DNA of 64,000 nucleotides. Origin: JAGVSZ01 sp963716855. Its GTDB lineage: Bacteria > Pseudomonadota > Gammaproteobacteria > Burkholderiales > SG8-39. Numbering within the stretch: position 1 is the stretch's first letter; the number at the start of each line of letters is the position of its first letter. The notes beneath the pieces were generated by a model, which saw only the letters and a list, made by a program, of their open reading frames with translations, was not told the origin of the DNA and made no database searches. The translations under genes and the position numbers were made by a program. Shown piece after piece: positions 34,572 through 43,249 of the stretch. The stretch is from contig CAVQUV010000014.1 in NCBI GenBank assembly GCA_963716855.1, positions 1 to 64,000 of the forward strand, in the 5' to 3' direction.

Positions 34572-35603
34572 CTACTTATTGCGCGCCGCGACCGAGGCTT
34601 CGGCTTTCTTCACGAGGTCCGGACCGATGCTCTTCGCCCACTTGTCATAGACCGGGCGCGTCGCCTTGACGAACGCGCCCCGTTCCTGCGGCGAGAGCTT
34701 CACGACGGTCACGCCGAACCCTTCCACGGTCTTGATGGTGCTCTCGTCGGGCGCCACCAGGCCGGCGCGCGCCATTTTGATGATCTCGCGCCCGGCGTCG
34801 ACGGCGGCGTCGCGCACGATCTTGCGGTCCTCCGGCGTCCACGACTCCCACACTTCCTTGTTGGCGACGAAGATCAGCGGGTCGGCCACGTAGCCCCACA
34901 GCGTCACGTTCTTCTGCCCGACGGTGTGCAGCTTGGCGGCGGTGAAGATGGTGAGCGGGTTCTCCTGTCCGTCGACCGCGCCGGAGGCGAGCGCCGGCTG
35001 CGCGTCCGCCCAGCTCATCTGGGTGGGGTTCGCACCGAGCGCGGTGAAGGTGTCGTTGAAGATGGGCGAGCCGACGACGCGGAACTTCATGCCCTTCATG
35101 TCGGCGGGCGTACGGATCGGCCGCTTCGAGTTGGTCACCTCGCGGAAGCCGTTCTCGCCCCAGGCGAGCGGCACCACGCCCTGCTTCTCGAGGATCCGGA
35201 AGACGTCCTTGCCGACCTCGCCCTGGGTGAGCGCGTCGATCGCGACGTAGTCGGGCATCAGGAAGGGCAGCGAGAAGAGATTCAGCTCCTTCACCTGCGG
35301 CGACCAGTTGATGGTCGAGCCGATCGCGAGGTCGATCACGCCCTGCCGGATCGCCGTGAACTCCCGCGTCTGGTCGCCCGCGACGAGCGACACGCCCGGA
35401 TAGAGCTTGATGTTGATGCGGCCGTTCGTGCGCTCGCGCACGAGGTTCGCCCAGATCTCTCCGCCCTTCCCCCACGGGAAGGCGGTTCCGACGACGGTGG
35501 ACAGCCGGTACTCGGGCCGGTACTTCGTCTGCGCGGCCGCGGGCAGCGACAACGCGACGCACGCCGCGGCAGCTGCGGCGATCGCCAGGAAGGTCTTGCG
35601 CAT
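34572..35603 (-). CDS. dctP: TRAP transporter periplasmic binding protein (DctP family)
   Basis: A 343-residue solute-binding protein with a Sec signal peptide (MRKTFLAIAAAAAACVALSLPAAAQ). The DctP fold is indicated by GGEIWANLVRERTNGRINIKLYP (in two parts) and by MKGMKFRVVGSPIFNDTFTALGANP, which holds the Arg that binds the substrate carboxylate. The ligand should be an organic acid; the neighbouring E1 genes point to a 2-oxo acid or a precursor. Ribosome-binding site AGGAGAT precedes the ATG. Confidence 0.93.
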   Translation of the reverse strand: MRKTFLAIAAAAAACVALSLPAAAQTKYRPEYRLSTVVGTAFPWGKGGEIWANLVRERTNGRINIKLYPGVSLVAGDQTREFTAIRQGVIDLAIGSTINWSPQVKELNLFSLPFLMPDYVAIDALTQGEVGKDVFRILEKQGVVPLAWGENGFREVTNSKRPIRTPADMKGMKFRVVGSPIFNDTFTALGANPTQMSWADAQPALASGAVDGQENPLTIFTAAKLHTVGQKNVTLWGYVADPLIFVANKEVWESWTPEDRKIVRDAAVDAGREIIKMARAGLVAPDESTIKTVEGFGVTVVKLSPQERGAFVKATRPVYDKWAKSIGPDLVKKAEASVAARNK

Positions 35604-35646
35604 GGGTATCTCCTTCGAATGGAACGTGAACAGGGCGCTGCGGCGC

Positions 35647-36636
35647 TCAGCGCGTCGCGGCGGGTCGCTCCCGGCCGCCGGCCTCGCAGAGCGCGACGAC
35701 CTGCGTGAGGATCTTGTCGGCGGTGATGCGCGCCTCGTCCTCGAGGGGGCGCGAGTAGCCGACCGGAACGCGCGGCGCGCCGAGGCGCCGCACCGGAATC
35801 TGCAGCGCTTCGGCCACCGTTGCAGCGATTTCGGCGCCGAAGCCGCCCGCCTGGATCGCCTCGTGGGCGACGAGCAGGCGCCGCGTCTTCGCTGCTGAGG
35901 CGAGCACGGCCGCGCGGTCCCACGGCCAGATGGTGCGGAGATCGATGACTTCGACCGATAGTCCGCGCCGGGCCGCGGCCTCGGCCGCCTCGAGCGCCGG
36001 ATGGACGGTGCGGGACCAGGTCACGAGCGTGGCGTCCCGGCCTTCGCGGCGCACTTCGGCAGTACCGAGCGCGACACGATGGCCCTCGGGAACGTCGCCC
36101 TGCAGCCCCCAGAGCTCCTTGTGCTCCATGTAGACGACGGGATCGCCGCTCTCCAGCGCCGCGTGCAGGAGTGCGTAGTTGTCGGCCGGCGTCGCGGGCG
36201 TGACGACCACGAGCCCGGGCACATGCGCGAACCAGGCTTCGAGCGACTGCGAGTGCTGCGCGGCGGAGGCGGCCCACAGCCCGATCGGCATGCGCGCGAC
36301 CAGCGGCACGCGGCCCTGGCCGCCGAACATGTAGCGCGCCTTCGCCGCCTGGTTCACCACCTCGTCCATGGCGCAGAGCGCGAAGTCGATCACGCGCATC
36401 TCGACCACCGGCTTGAGGCCGTTCAGGGCCATCCCGACCGCCGCGCCGATGATCGTGGCCTCGGAGATCGGCGTGTCGACCACGCGGTCGCGCCCGAACT
36501 CCTGCTGCAGCCCGCGGTACTGCGCGAACACGCCGCCGCGCCCGACGTCCTCGCCGAGCACGACGACCCGGGCATCGGCGCGCATCGCCTCGGCGAGCGC
36601 GGTGCAGGCGGCCTGGGCGTAGGAGAGCTGCGGCAT
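35647..36636 (-). CDS. 2-oxoacid/acetoin dehydrogenase E1 component, beta subunit
   Basis: A 329-residue transketolase-type beta subunit of a thiamine-diphosphate E1, of the PDH/BKD/acetoin dehydrogenase family. VLGEDVGRGGVFAQYRGLQQ, the TPP-contacting TPISEATIIGAAVGMALNG, the catalytic-loop HSQSLEAWFAHVPGL and the C-terminal LIDLRTIWP-like VIDLRTIWPWD are present. ATG at 36636 overlaps the alpha gene by one base. No E2 or E3 gene is in the cluster. Confidence 0.92.
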   Translation of the reverse strand: MPQLSYAQAACTALAEAMRADARVVVLGEDVGRGGVFAQYRGLQQEFGRDRVVDTPISEATIIGAAVGMALNGLKPVVEMRVIDFALCAMDEVVNQAAKARYMFGGQGRVPLVARMPIGLWAASAAQHSQSLEAWFAHVPGLVVVTPATPADNYALLHAALESGDPVVYMEHKELWGLQGDVPEGHRVALGTAEVRREGRDATLVTWSRTVHPALEAAEAAARRGLSVEVIDLRTIWPWDRAAVLASAAKTRRLLVAHEAIQAGGFGAEIAATVAEALQIPVRRLGAPRVPVGYSRPLEDEARITADKILTQVVALCEAGGRERPAATR

Positions 36637-37664
36637 CAGTACCAGCGCCCCGCGCCCACGTCCTGGACGTCGCGATAGGCCTCGGCCACCTCGGGCCATG
36701 CGGCGGCGTGAGCCGCGGCCACCGCGCGCGCGATCTCCGCGTCGGCTTCGGCGCGGATCCCGGCGAGCGCACCGTGCCCGACGCCAAGCGCGGCGAGCCG
36801 CTCTCCGGCAGCGCTCAGCGGATCCTGTTCGAGGGCGCGCGTCACCTCGTCCGCATCGCGGTAGGCGGCGGCATCGACCGAGACGTGCCCTTTCACGCGA
36901 TAGGTGATCGCGTGCAGAAAGCGCGGGCCGCCGCCGGCGCGGATCTCGTCGCCGAGCGCGCGCGCGGTCGCATCGACCGCTTCGACGTCGTTGCCGTCCA
37001 CGGCGCGCGCGGGAACGCCGATCGCCGCGGCGCGCGCGGCCGCCCCGTCGCCGCCCGTCATCTCGCCGGTCGGCGTGGTCGCCGAGTAGCGGTTGTCCTC
37101 GCACACGAACAGCACCGGCAGGCGGTAGATCGTCGCCCAGTTGAGCCCCTCGAGGAACGGCCCGCGGTTCACCGCGCCGTCGCCGAAGAAGCACGCCACG
37201 ATCGCGCCGCCGCCGCGCAGCTTGATCGCCTGCGCCGCGCCGACCGCGATCGGGATGCCCGCCGCCACGACGCCGTTCGCGCCCAGCATGCCGACGGAGA
37301 AGTCGGCGATGTGCATCGAGCCGCCCTTGCCGCGGTTGCAGCCCGACGCGCGGCCGAAGAGCTCGCACATCATCGCGGTCGTGTCGGCGCCCTTGGCGAT
37401 CGTGTGCCCGTGGCCGCGATGGGTCGAGGTCAGCAGGTCGGCGCGCGAGAGGTTCGCGCAGACCCCGGCAGGAACCGCCTCCTGGCCGGTCGAGAGATGC
37501 AGCGGCCCCCGGACGTTGGCGGTGCCCAGGGATGCGCCGAACGCGGCGACGCCGCCCTTGCTCGCCTCCTCGGCCGCGTTCTCGAACGCGCGGATGCGCG
37601 CCATGACGCGATAGAGGTCGAGGAGCCGGCGTGCGCCAGGGTCGCCGGAGACGGCAGCGGACAC
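36636..37664 (-). CDS. 2-oxoacid/acetoin dehydrogenase E1 component, alpha subunit
   Basis: A subunit of about 342 residues that binds thiamine diphosphate. The TPP motif is complete, GDGAVNRGPFLEGLNWATIY through to CEDNRYS, preceded by RGHGHTIAKGAD and GKGGSMHIAD. No ATG fits the family start; GTG at 37664 gives SAAVSGDPGARRLLDLYRVM, while a TTG at 37727 would add a basic extension that overlaps the pstB terminator zone and is unlikely. Heads the E1-TRAP gene set. Whether the substrate is pyruvate, a branched 2-oxo acid or acetoin cannot be read from sequence; AcoA-like enzymes are the closest by length and motif. Confidence 0.9.
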   Translation of the reverse strand: MSAAVSGDPGARRLLDLYRVMARIRAFENAAEEASKGGVAAFGASLGTANVRGPLHLSTGQEAVPAGVCANLSRADLLTSTHRGHGHTIAKGADTTAMMCELFGRASGCNRGKGGSMHIADFSVGMLGANGVVAAGIPIAVGAAQAIKLRGGGAIVACFFGDGAVNRGPFLEGLNWATIYRLPVLFVCEDNRYSATTPTGEMTGGDGAAARAAAIGVPARAVDGNDVEAVDATARALGDEIRAGGGPRFLHAITYRVKGHVSVDAAAYRDADEVTRALEQDPLSAAGERLAALGVGHGALAGIRAEADAEIARAVAAAHAAAWPEVAEAYRDVQDVGAGRWY

Positions 37665-37737
37665 GGGGAATGAGGTGGGGCCGAAACGGAAGGCGCGTAG
37701 TCTACGGAGGCGGCCCGGGGGCGTCAAACCGGGGCGC

Positions 37738-37769
37738 CAAAACGACGACGCCCGCGCGGGGCGGGCGTC
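37738..37769 (-). terminator. Terminator after pstB
   Basis: On the minus strand GACGCCCGC and GCGGGCGTC pair over a 5-base loop (37769-37747), followed by GTCGTTTTGG. The U tract is short, but position 22 bases after the pstB stop fits the end of the pst operon. Confidence 0.65.
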
Positions 37770-37791
37770 TCGGGAGTCGGAGAGCGGGGCG

Positions 37792-38583
37792 TCAGCCGAA
37801 CCGGCCCGTGATGTAGTCCTCGGTCTGCTTCCTGCCCGGCTTGATGAAGATCGTGTCGGTCACGTCGAACTCGATCAGTTCGCCGAGGTACATGTAGGCG
37901 GTGTAGTCGGAGACGCGCGCCGCCTGCTGCATGTTGTGCGTAACGATGACGATCGTGTAGTCGCTCTTCAGCTCGCTGATCAGCTCTTCGATTCGCGCGG
38001 TCGAGATCGGATCGAGGGCCGAGCAGGGTTCGTCGAGCAGGAGCACCTCCGGCCGCACCGCGATTCCGCGCGCGATGCAGAGCCGCTGCTGCTGCCCGCC
38101 CGACAGGCTGATGCCGCTCTGCTGGAGCTTGTCCTTCACCTCGTCCCAGAGCGCCGCCTTGCGCAACGCCCACTCGACGCGCTCCTCCATCTCGCGCGCC
38201 GGCAGGTTCTCGTAGAGTCGCACGCCGAACGCGATGTTGTCGTAGATCGACATCGGGAACGGCGTCGGCTTCTGAAACACCATCCCGATCTTGGCCCGGA
38301 GCCGGTTCAGGTCCTGCTTGGGCGACAGGATATCGTCGCCGTCGACCACGATCTCGCCCTTCGCTTCGAAGCCCGGGTAGAGCGCATACATGCGGTTGAA
38401 CGTTCGGAGCAGCGTCGACTTGCCGCAGCCGGACGGGCCGATGAACGCGGTCACCTTGCGCTCCGGGATGGACAGGCTGACGCCCTTGAGCGCATGGAAC
38501 TTGCCGTAGTAGAAATCGAGGCTGCGAACCTCGATCTTGACCTTCTCTTTCGACAGGGCGTCTATCCGAGCGGGTGCGTTCAT
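37792..38583 (-). CDS. pstB: Phosphate ABC transporter ATP-binding protein PstB
   Basis: A 263-residue ATPase of the high-affinity phosphate importer. Walker A GPSGCGKST, signature LSGGQQQR and Walker B LLLDEPCSALDP are intact; the Q-loop region FQKPTPFPMSIYDNIAFGVR is characteristic of PstB. ATG at 38583; last gene of pstSCAB. phoU is not next to it but at 57.8 kb. Confidence 0.98.
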   Translation of the reverse strand: MNAPARIDALSKEKVKIEVRSLDFYYGKFHALKGVSLSIPERKVTAFIGPSGCGKSTLLRTFNRMYALYPGFEAKGEIVVDGDDILSPKQDLNRLRAKIGMVFQKPTPFPMSIYDNIAFGVRLYENLPAREMEERVEWALRKAALWDEVKDKLQQSGISLSGGQQQRLCIARGIAVRPEVLLLDEPCSALDPISTARIEELISELKSDYTIVIVTHNMQQAARVSDYTAYMYLGELIEFDVTDTIFIKPGRKQTEDYITGRFG

Positions 38584-38615
38584 TGTTGGTGGTGTGAGGA
38601 CGTTCGCGACGCGGA

Positions 38616-39458
38616 TCAGTAGGACGGGGTCCGGTTCCGGAACAGCACCCGTGCAACGATGTTGAGCCCCAGCACCCCGAGCGTGATGAGCAGCGCGCCG
38701 GCCCAGGCGAGCTTCTGCCAGTCCTGGTACGGGCTCATCGCGAACTGGAAGATCACCACCGGAAGGTTCGCCATCGGCGCGTTCAGGTCGAGGCTCCAGA
38801 ACTGGTTGTTGAGCGCGGTGAACAGCAGCGGCGCGGTCTCGCCGGAGATGCGCGCGATGGCAAGCAGGATGCCGGTCACCACGCCCGAACGGGCCGCCCG
38901 GAGGGTGACGAGGGTGATCACCTTCCACTGCGGGGCGCCGAGCGCCGCGGCCGCCTCGCGCAGGCTGTCGGGCACGAGCCGCAGCATGTTCTCGGTGGTG
39001 CGGATGACGACCGGGATCACGATCAGCGACAGCGCGAAGATGCCGGCGAGCGCGGAGAAGTGCCTGATGTGGACGACGAAGGCCGTGTACACGAACAGCC
39101 CGATCACGATCGACGGCGCGCTGAGCAGGACGTCGTTGATGAACCGGGTCGCCGGTGCGAGCCAGCCGCGCCGCCCGAACTCGGCGAGATAGATCCCGGC
39201 GAGGATGCCCACCGGCGTGCCGAGCAGCGTCGCCCCCCCGGCCATGATGATCGAGCCCATGATGGCGTTCAGCAGCCCGCCGGCGCTCCCCGGCGGCGGG
39301 GTCATCTCCGTGAAGACGACCGGCCGCAGCGCGCCGAGCCCCGCGTCGAACAGCGTGAACAGGATCCACCCGAGCCAGAACAGCCCGAAGGCGGTCGCGA
39401 GCAGCGACATCAGCAGGTTGAACCGATTCACGAGCAGACGCCGGAAATAGATATCCAT
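38616..39458 (-). CDS. pstA: Phosphate ABC transporter permease PstA
   Basis: A 280-residue inner-membrane permease with six hydrophobic helices. The EAA loop region (LREAAAALGAPQWKVITLVT) and ISGETAPLLFTALNN, with the conserved Glu, are typical of PstA. ATG at 39458 is used; a GTG one codon upstream is equally in frame. An extra-long N-terminal periplasmic loop lies before GLLNAIMGSIIMAGGATLLG. Confidence 0.96.
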   Translation of the reverse strand: MDIYFRRLLVNRFNLLMSLLATAFGLFWLGWILFTLFDAGLGALRPVVFTEMTPPPGSAGGLLNAIMGSIIMAGGATLLGTPVGILAGIYLAEFGRRGWLAPATRFINDVLLSAPSIVIGLFVYTAFVVHIRHFSALAGIFALSLIVIPVVIRTTENMLRLVPDSLREAAAALGAPQWKVITLVTLRAARSGVVTGILLAIARISGETAPLLFTALNNQFWSLDLNAPMANLPVVIFQFAMSPYQDWQKLAWAGALLITLGVLGLNIVARVLFRNRTPSY

Positions 39459-39480
39459 CACGCCGCTCTCCCTCTCGCGG

Positions 39481-40569
39481 TCAGGTCTGCCGCCCCTCTT
39501 GCCGCGCGAGCCGCATCAGCAGCAGCTTGGACAGCGAGAGGACGATGAAGGTGATGACGAAGAGGATCAGTCCGAGCTGGATCAGCGCCGAGAAGTACAG
39601 ATCACCGACGGCCTCGGTGAACTCGTTCGCGAGTGCCGATGCGATGCTGTTCCCCGGCGCGAGCAGCGAGCTGCTGAGCTGGTGCGCGTTGCCGATCACG
39701 AACGTGACCGCCATCGTCTCTCCGAGGGCCCGCCCGAGCCCGAGCATGATCCCGCCGATCACGCCGACCTTCGTGTACGGCAGCACGACGTTCCACACCA
39801 CTTCCCACGTGGTGGAACCGACCGCGTACGCAGATTCCTTCAGTACCGCTGGAACCACCTCGAAAACGTCGCGAATCACCGCCGCGATGAACGGAATCAC
39901 CATGATGGCAAGAATGATTCCGGCGGTGAGGACGCCGATCCCCATTGGCGGGCCCTGGAACAAGGCGCCGATCAGGGGGATTGGGCCGAGCACATTGATC
40001 AACGCCGGCTGCAGGTAATCGGCGACGAACGGTGCGAAAACGAACAGGCCCCACATTCCGTAGATGATGCTCGGGATCGCCGCCAGCAGCTCGATCGCCA
40101 CCCCGATCGGGCGCCGCAGCCAGACCGGCGAAAGTTCGGTCAGGAACAGCGCGATCCCGAAGCTCACGGGTACGCCGATCGCGAGCGCGATCACCGAGGT
40201 CGCGAGCGTGCCGATGATCGGCACGAGCGCCCCGAAGTCCTCGGTGACCGGGTTCCACGCACTGCTGAAGAAGAAACCCGCCCCGAAGCGCGTGATGGAA
40301 GGCCAGCTCCCGACGATCAGCGAGACGATGATGCCGGCCAGCACCAGCAGCACTCCGAATGCGGCGCACTGCGTGATCAGCCGGAACGCGGTGTCCTGCC
40401 GGCGCAACCGCGCGCCGATCTGGCCAGCCGCCCCGCCACCGATCGCTGCCGCCGCCCACCCGACCCTGGCCGGTTCGCGAGCGGTCGTCTCCGCCCCCTG
40501 GTGCGGCAGCCGAAGCGATTCGGCGGTCGGTGGAGAGGCCATACCGGAAAATGCGGTGTCCCCGCTCAC
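39481..40569 (-). CDS. pstC: Phosphate ABC transporter permease PstC
   Basis: A permease of about 362 residues, partner of PstA. The EAA loop ESAYAVGSTTWEVVWNVVLP and ALGETMAVTFVIGNAHQL are diagnostic, as is IPSIIYGMWGLFVFAPFV. The start is uncertain: GTG at 40569 overlaps the pstS stop by 4 bases (GTGA), whereas ATG at 40542 would shorten the protein by 9 residues; neither has a strong ribosome-binding site. The first 55 residues are polar and not part of the usual PstC core. Confidence 0.95.
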   Translation of the reverse strand: MSGDTAFSGMASPPTAESLRLPHQGAETTAREPARVGWAAAAIGGGAAGQIGARLRRQDTAFRLITQCAAFGVLLVLAGIIVSLIVGSWPSITRFGAGFFFSSAWNPVTEDFGALVPIIGTLATSVIALAIGVPVSFGIALFLTELSPVWLRRPIGVAIELLAAIPSIIYGMWGLFVFAPFVADYLQPALINVLGPIPLIGALFQGPPMGIGVLTAGIILAIMVIPFIAAVIRDVFEVVPAVLKESAYAVGSTTWEVVWNVVLPYTKVGVIGGIMLGLGRALGETMAVTFVIGNAHQLSSSLLAPGNSIASALANEFTEAVGDLYFSALIQLGLILFVITFIVLSLSKLLLMRLARQEGRQT

Positions 40570-41609
40570 TTCCAGATCGCGGCGCCGCCCTGGTCCTTGA
40601 CGTTTGCCTTCCACTCGCTCTCGATCAGCGCCACGACGCTGTCCGGAATGGCCACGTAATCCAATTCGGACGCCATCTTATCGCCGTTCTTGAACGACCA
40701 CTGGAAGAACTTCAGCACGTCGAGCGCCCGCTTCGGGTCGGCCTGCGCCTTGTGGATCAGGATGAAGCTCGCACCCGTGATCGGCCAGCTGTCCGCGCCC
40801 GGCTCGTCGGTCAGGATCTCGTAGAAGCCCGGCGCGTTTTTCCAGTCGGCGCCCGCGGCCGCCGCCTGGAAGCTGTTCTCGCTCGGCTGCACGAAGTTCC
40901 CGTTCTTGTTCTTCATCTGCATGTGGCCCATCTTGTTCTGCTTCGCGTACGCGTACTCGACGTACCCGATCGAGCCCTTGAGGCGTTGCACCTGGGCCGC
41001 GACACCCTCGTTCCCCTTTCCGCCAATACCCGTCGGCCAGGAAACGGACGTGCTCTCGCCGACCTTTGCCTTCCAGTCGGCGCTCACCTTCGACAGGTAG
41101 TTGGTGAAGATGAAGGTCGTCCCCGAACCGTCTGCCCGATGCACCACCGTGATGTCGGTGCCGGGTAGCTTCGCGGAAGGATTCAGCGCAGCGATGGCCG
41201 GGTCGTTCCACTTCTTGACCTTGCCGAGATAGATGTCGGCCAGCACCGCTCCGGTCAGCTTGAGCTCGCCGGGTGCGATGCCTTCGAGATTCGCCACGGG
41301 CACCACCCCACCCATGATCGCGGGGAATTGGATCATGCCATCCTTCGCCAGCTCCTCGGCCTTGAGCGGCATGTCGGACGCCCCGAAGTCGACCGTCTTC
41401 GAGCGGATCTGCTTGATGCCGCCGCCCGAGCCGATCGACTGGTAGTTCAGGCCGGTGCCGGTCGCCTTCTTGTAGGCCTCGGCCCACTTGGCGTAGATCG
41501 GGTAGGGGAACGTCGCGCCGGCGCCGGTGATGTCCGCGGCGACCGCGACGGTGGCAAGGATCGCGTATGCCGCGATCCCGGATACGAGGGCTGCAGCTCT
41601 CGAGCTCAT
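40566..41609 (-). CDS. pstS: Phosphate-binding periplasmic protein PstS
   Basis: A 347-residue phosphate-binding protein with a Sec signal peptide (SSRAAALVSGIAAYAILATV, cleavage after VAVAA or AVAAD). Ligand-binding blocks GAGATFPYPIYAKWAEAYKK, SIGSGGGIKQI, DFGASDMPL and HRADGSGTTFIFTNYLS are all present. ATG at 41609 has AAAAGGAG 7 bases upstream. Expression is likely under PhoB control through the Pho box at 41687-41705. Confidence 0.98.
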   Translation of the reverse strand: MSSRAAALVSGIAAYAILATVAVAADITGAGATFPYPIYAKWAEAYKKATGTGLNYQSIGSGGGIKQIRSKTVDFGASDMPLKAEELAKDGMIQFPAIMGGVVPVANLEGIAPGELKLTGAVLADIYLGKVKKWNDPAIAALNPSAKLPGTDITVVHRADGSGTTFIFTNYLSKVSADWKAKVGESTSVSWPTGIGGKGNEGVAAQVQRLKGSIGYVEYAYAKQNKMGHMQMKNKNGNFVQPSENSFQAAAAGADWKNAPGFYEILTDEPGADSWPITGASFILIHKAQADPKRALDVLKFFQWSFKNGDKMASELDYVAIPDSVVALIESEWKANVKDQGGAAIWK

Positions 41610-41670
41610 CGATGGCTCCTTTTCACGGTTTCCGGATGCGTCCGTTCGGGGTCGAACGAGCAATCACCGG

Positions 41671-41705
41671 AGTGTAGTGAGCCGATGTGACAGCCAAGTT
41701 ACACG
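41671..41705 (-). promoter_or_regulatory. Pho box and -10 of the pstSCAB promoter
   Basis: The minus strand carries CGTGTAAC-TTG-GCTGTCAC (41705-41687): two half sites of the CTGTCAT type repeated every 11 bases, as PhoB requires. Exactly 10 bases later is TACACT (41676-41671), a -10 hexamer at the normal distance for a PhoB-dependent promoter. The leader to the pstS ATG is about 55 bases. Confidence 0.7.
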
Positions 41706-41902
41706 CCACCGGATCTCGGGAAACTCCCGTGCCGGCGGGAGCGGTCCGAGTGGGGGTGCAAGGCCCGACGGCGGACGGGTCCACCGCGAGCACGCCGGTC
41801 GCCAACCTGGCGGCGAACCTTGCGGGGGCCTCCGATGACCCCCTTCTCGGGGATCCGCTTGACCGATGTGCCAGGCTTGCTACGCGCGCCGGTCCCCCCG
41901 CT

Positions 41903-43249
41903 TCAGGCAGCGGCCTGCTCGACCCGCGCGGCCAGTTCGGTCGCGACGGCGGTGACCTCCGCCTCGTCCTCGCCCTCCACCATCACCCGCAGCACGGGTT
42001 CGGTGCCGGACGCCCGGAGCAGCAGCCGGCCGCGCGGCCCGAGCCGCTGCGCCGCCTCGGCCCGAGCCCGGCCGATCGCCGCGTCGCGTTCCCAGTCGAA
42101 GCTGCGCGCGACGCGCACGTTGATCAGCCGCTGTGGGTAGAGACGCAGGGTCCCGGCGACCGCCGCGAGGTCGCGGCCCTCCTCCCGCACCGCGGCCAGC
42201 ACTTGCAACGCCGAGACGATGGCATCGCCGGTCGTGTGCTTGTCGAGACAGATGATGTGGCCGGAGTTCTCCCCGCCGAGGTCCCACCCCTTCTCGTGCA
42301 GCAGCTCGAGGACGTAGCGGTCGCCGACCTTTGCGCGCGCAAATCCCACTCCGAGCTCGCCCAGCGCACGCTCGAGCGCAAGGTTGGTCATCAACGTGCC
42401 CACTACGCCGGCGAGGCTGCCGCGCCGCGCGCGTCGCCGGGCGATCACGTACAGCAGCTGATCGCCGTCGTACGTCTGCCCGGACGCATCCGCCATCAAC
42501 AGCCGGTCGCCATCGCCATCCAGCGCGATCCCGACGTCGGCGCGGTGCTCGCGGACGGCGGCCGCAAGCGCCTGCGGATGGGTCGCGCCGACGCGGTCGT
42601 TGATGTTGAATCCGTTCGGCTCGTCGCCGAGCGCGTGCACGTCGGCGCCGAGCTCGTGAAACACGGGCGGCGCGACGTGGTAGCCCGCGCCGTGCGCGCA
42701 GTCGACAACGATGCGCATGCCTTTCAGGTCGAGGGCGTTGGGAAACGTGCTCTTGCAGAACTCGATGTAGCGCCCGGCCGCGTCGTCGATGCGGCGCGCC
42801 TTGCCGAGCTCGGCCGAGGGTCGGCACACGAGCGGGCGCTCCAGCGCAGCCTCGATCTCGTGCTCCACCGCGTCGGGCAGTTTCCCTCCGTCCGCCGAGA
42901 AGAACTTGATGCCGTTATCGGCATACGGGTTGTGCGAGGCGCTGATCACGATCCCCGCCGAGAGTCGCAGCGCGCGCGTGAGATAGGCGACGGCCGGCGT
43001 CGGCATCGGGCCGCAGAGCATGACGTCGACCCCGGCGGCTGCGAACCCCGACTCGAGCGCCGCCTCGAGCATGTAGCCGGAGACGCGCGTGTCCTTGCCG
43101 ATCAGGACTGCGGGGCGATCGTGCCCGCTGAGGCCCCGTGCAAGCACCTCCCCGGCAGCGAATCCGAGGCGCAGGACGAATTCGGGCGTGATCGGGGCAT
43201 CCCCGACCCGCCCGCGAATGCCGTCGGTACCGAAGTATTTCCTGCTCAT
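41903..43249 (-). CDS. glmM: Phosphoglucosamine mutase
   Basis: A 448-residue mutase converting glucosamine 6-phosphate to glucosamine 1-phosphate for cell-wall precursor synthesis. GTDGIRGRVG opens the protein, the catalytic phospho-Ser is Ser105 in ISASHNPYADNGIKF, and the metal loop is DGDGDR near residue 244. ATG at 43249 overlaps the folP stop by 4 bases. A 290-base region with the pst promoter follows its stop. Confidence 0.97.
   Translation of the reverse strand: MSRKYFGTDGIRGRVGDAPITPEFVLRLGFAAGEVLARGLSGHDRPAVLIGKDTRVSGYMLEAALESGFAAAGVDVMLCGPMPTPAVAYLTRALRLSAGIVISASHNPYADNGIKFFSADGGKLPDAVEHEIEAALERPLVCRPSAELGKARRIDDAAGRYIEFCKSTFPNALDLKGMRIVVDCAHGAGYHVAPPVFHELGADVHALGDEPNGFNINDRVGATHPQALAAAVREHRADVGIALDGDGDRLLMADASGQTYDGDQLLYVIARRRARRGSLAGVVGTLMTNLALERALGELGVGFARAKVGDRYVLELLHEKGWDLGGENSGHIICLDKHTTGDAIVSALQVLAAVREEGRDLAAVAGTLRLYPQRLINVRVARSFDWERDAAIGRARAEAAQRLGPRGRLLLRASGTEPVLRVMVEGEDEAEVTAVATELAARVEQAAA

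Noticed and set aside
37665..37727. Upstream extension of E1 alpha to the TTG at 37727
   Set aside because: Adds a basic segment without family similarity, and reaches the gap between the pst terminator and the gene.
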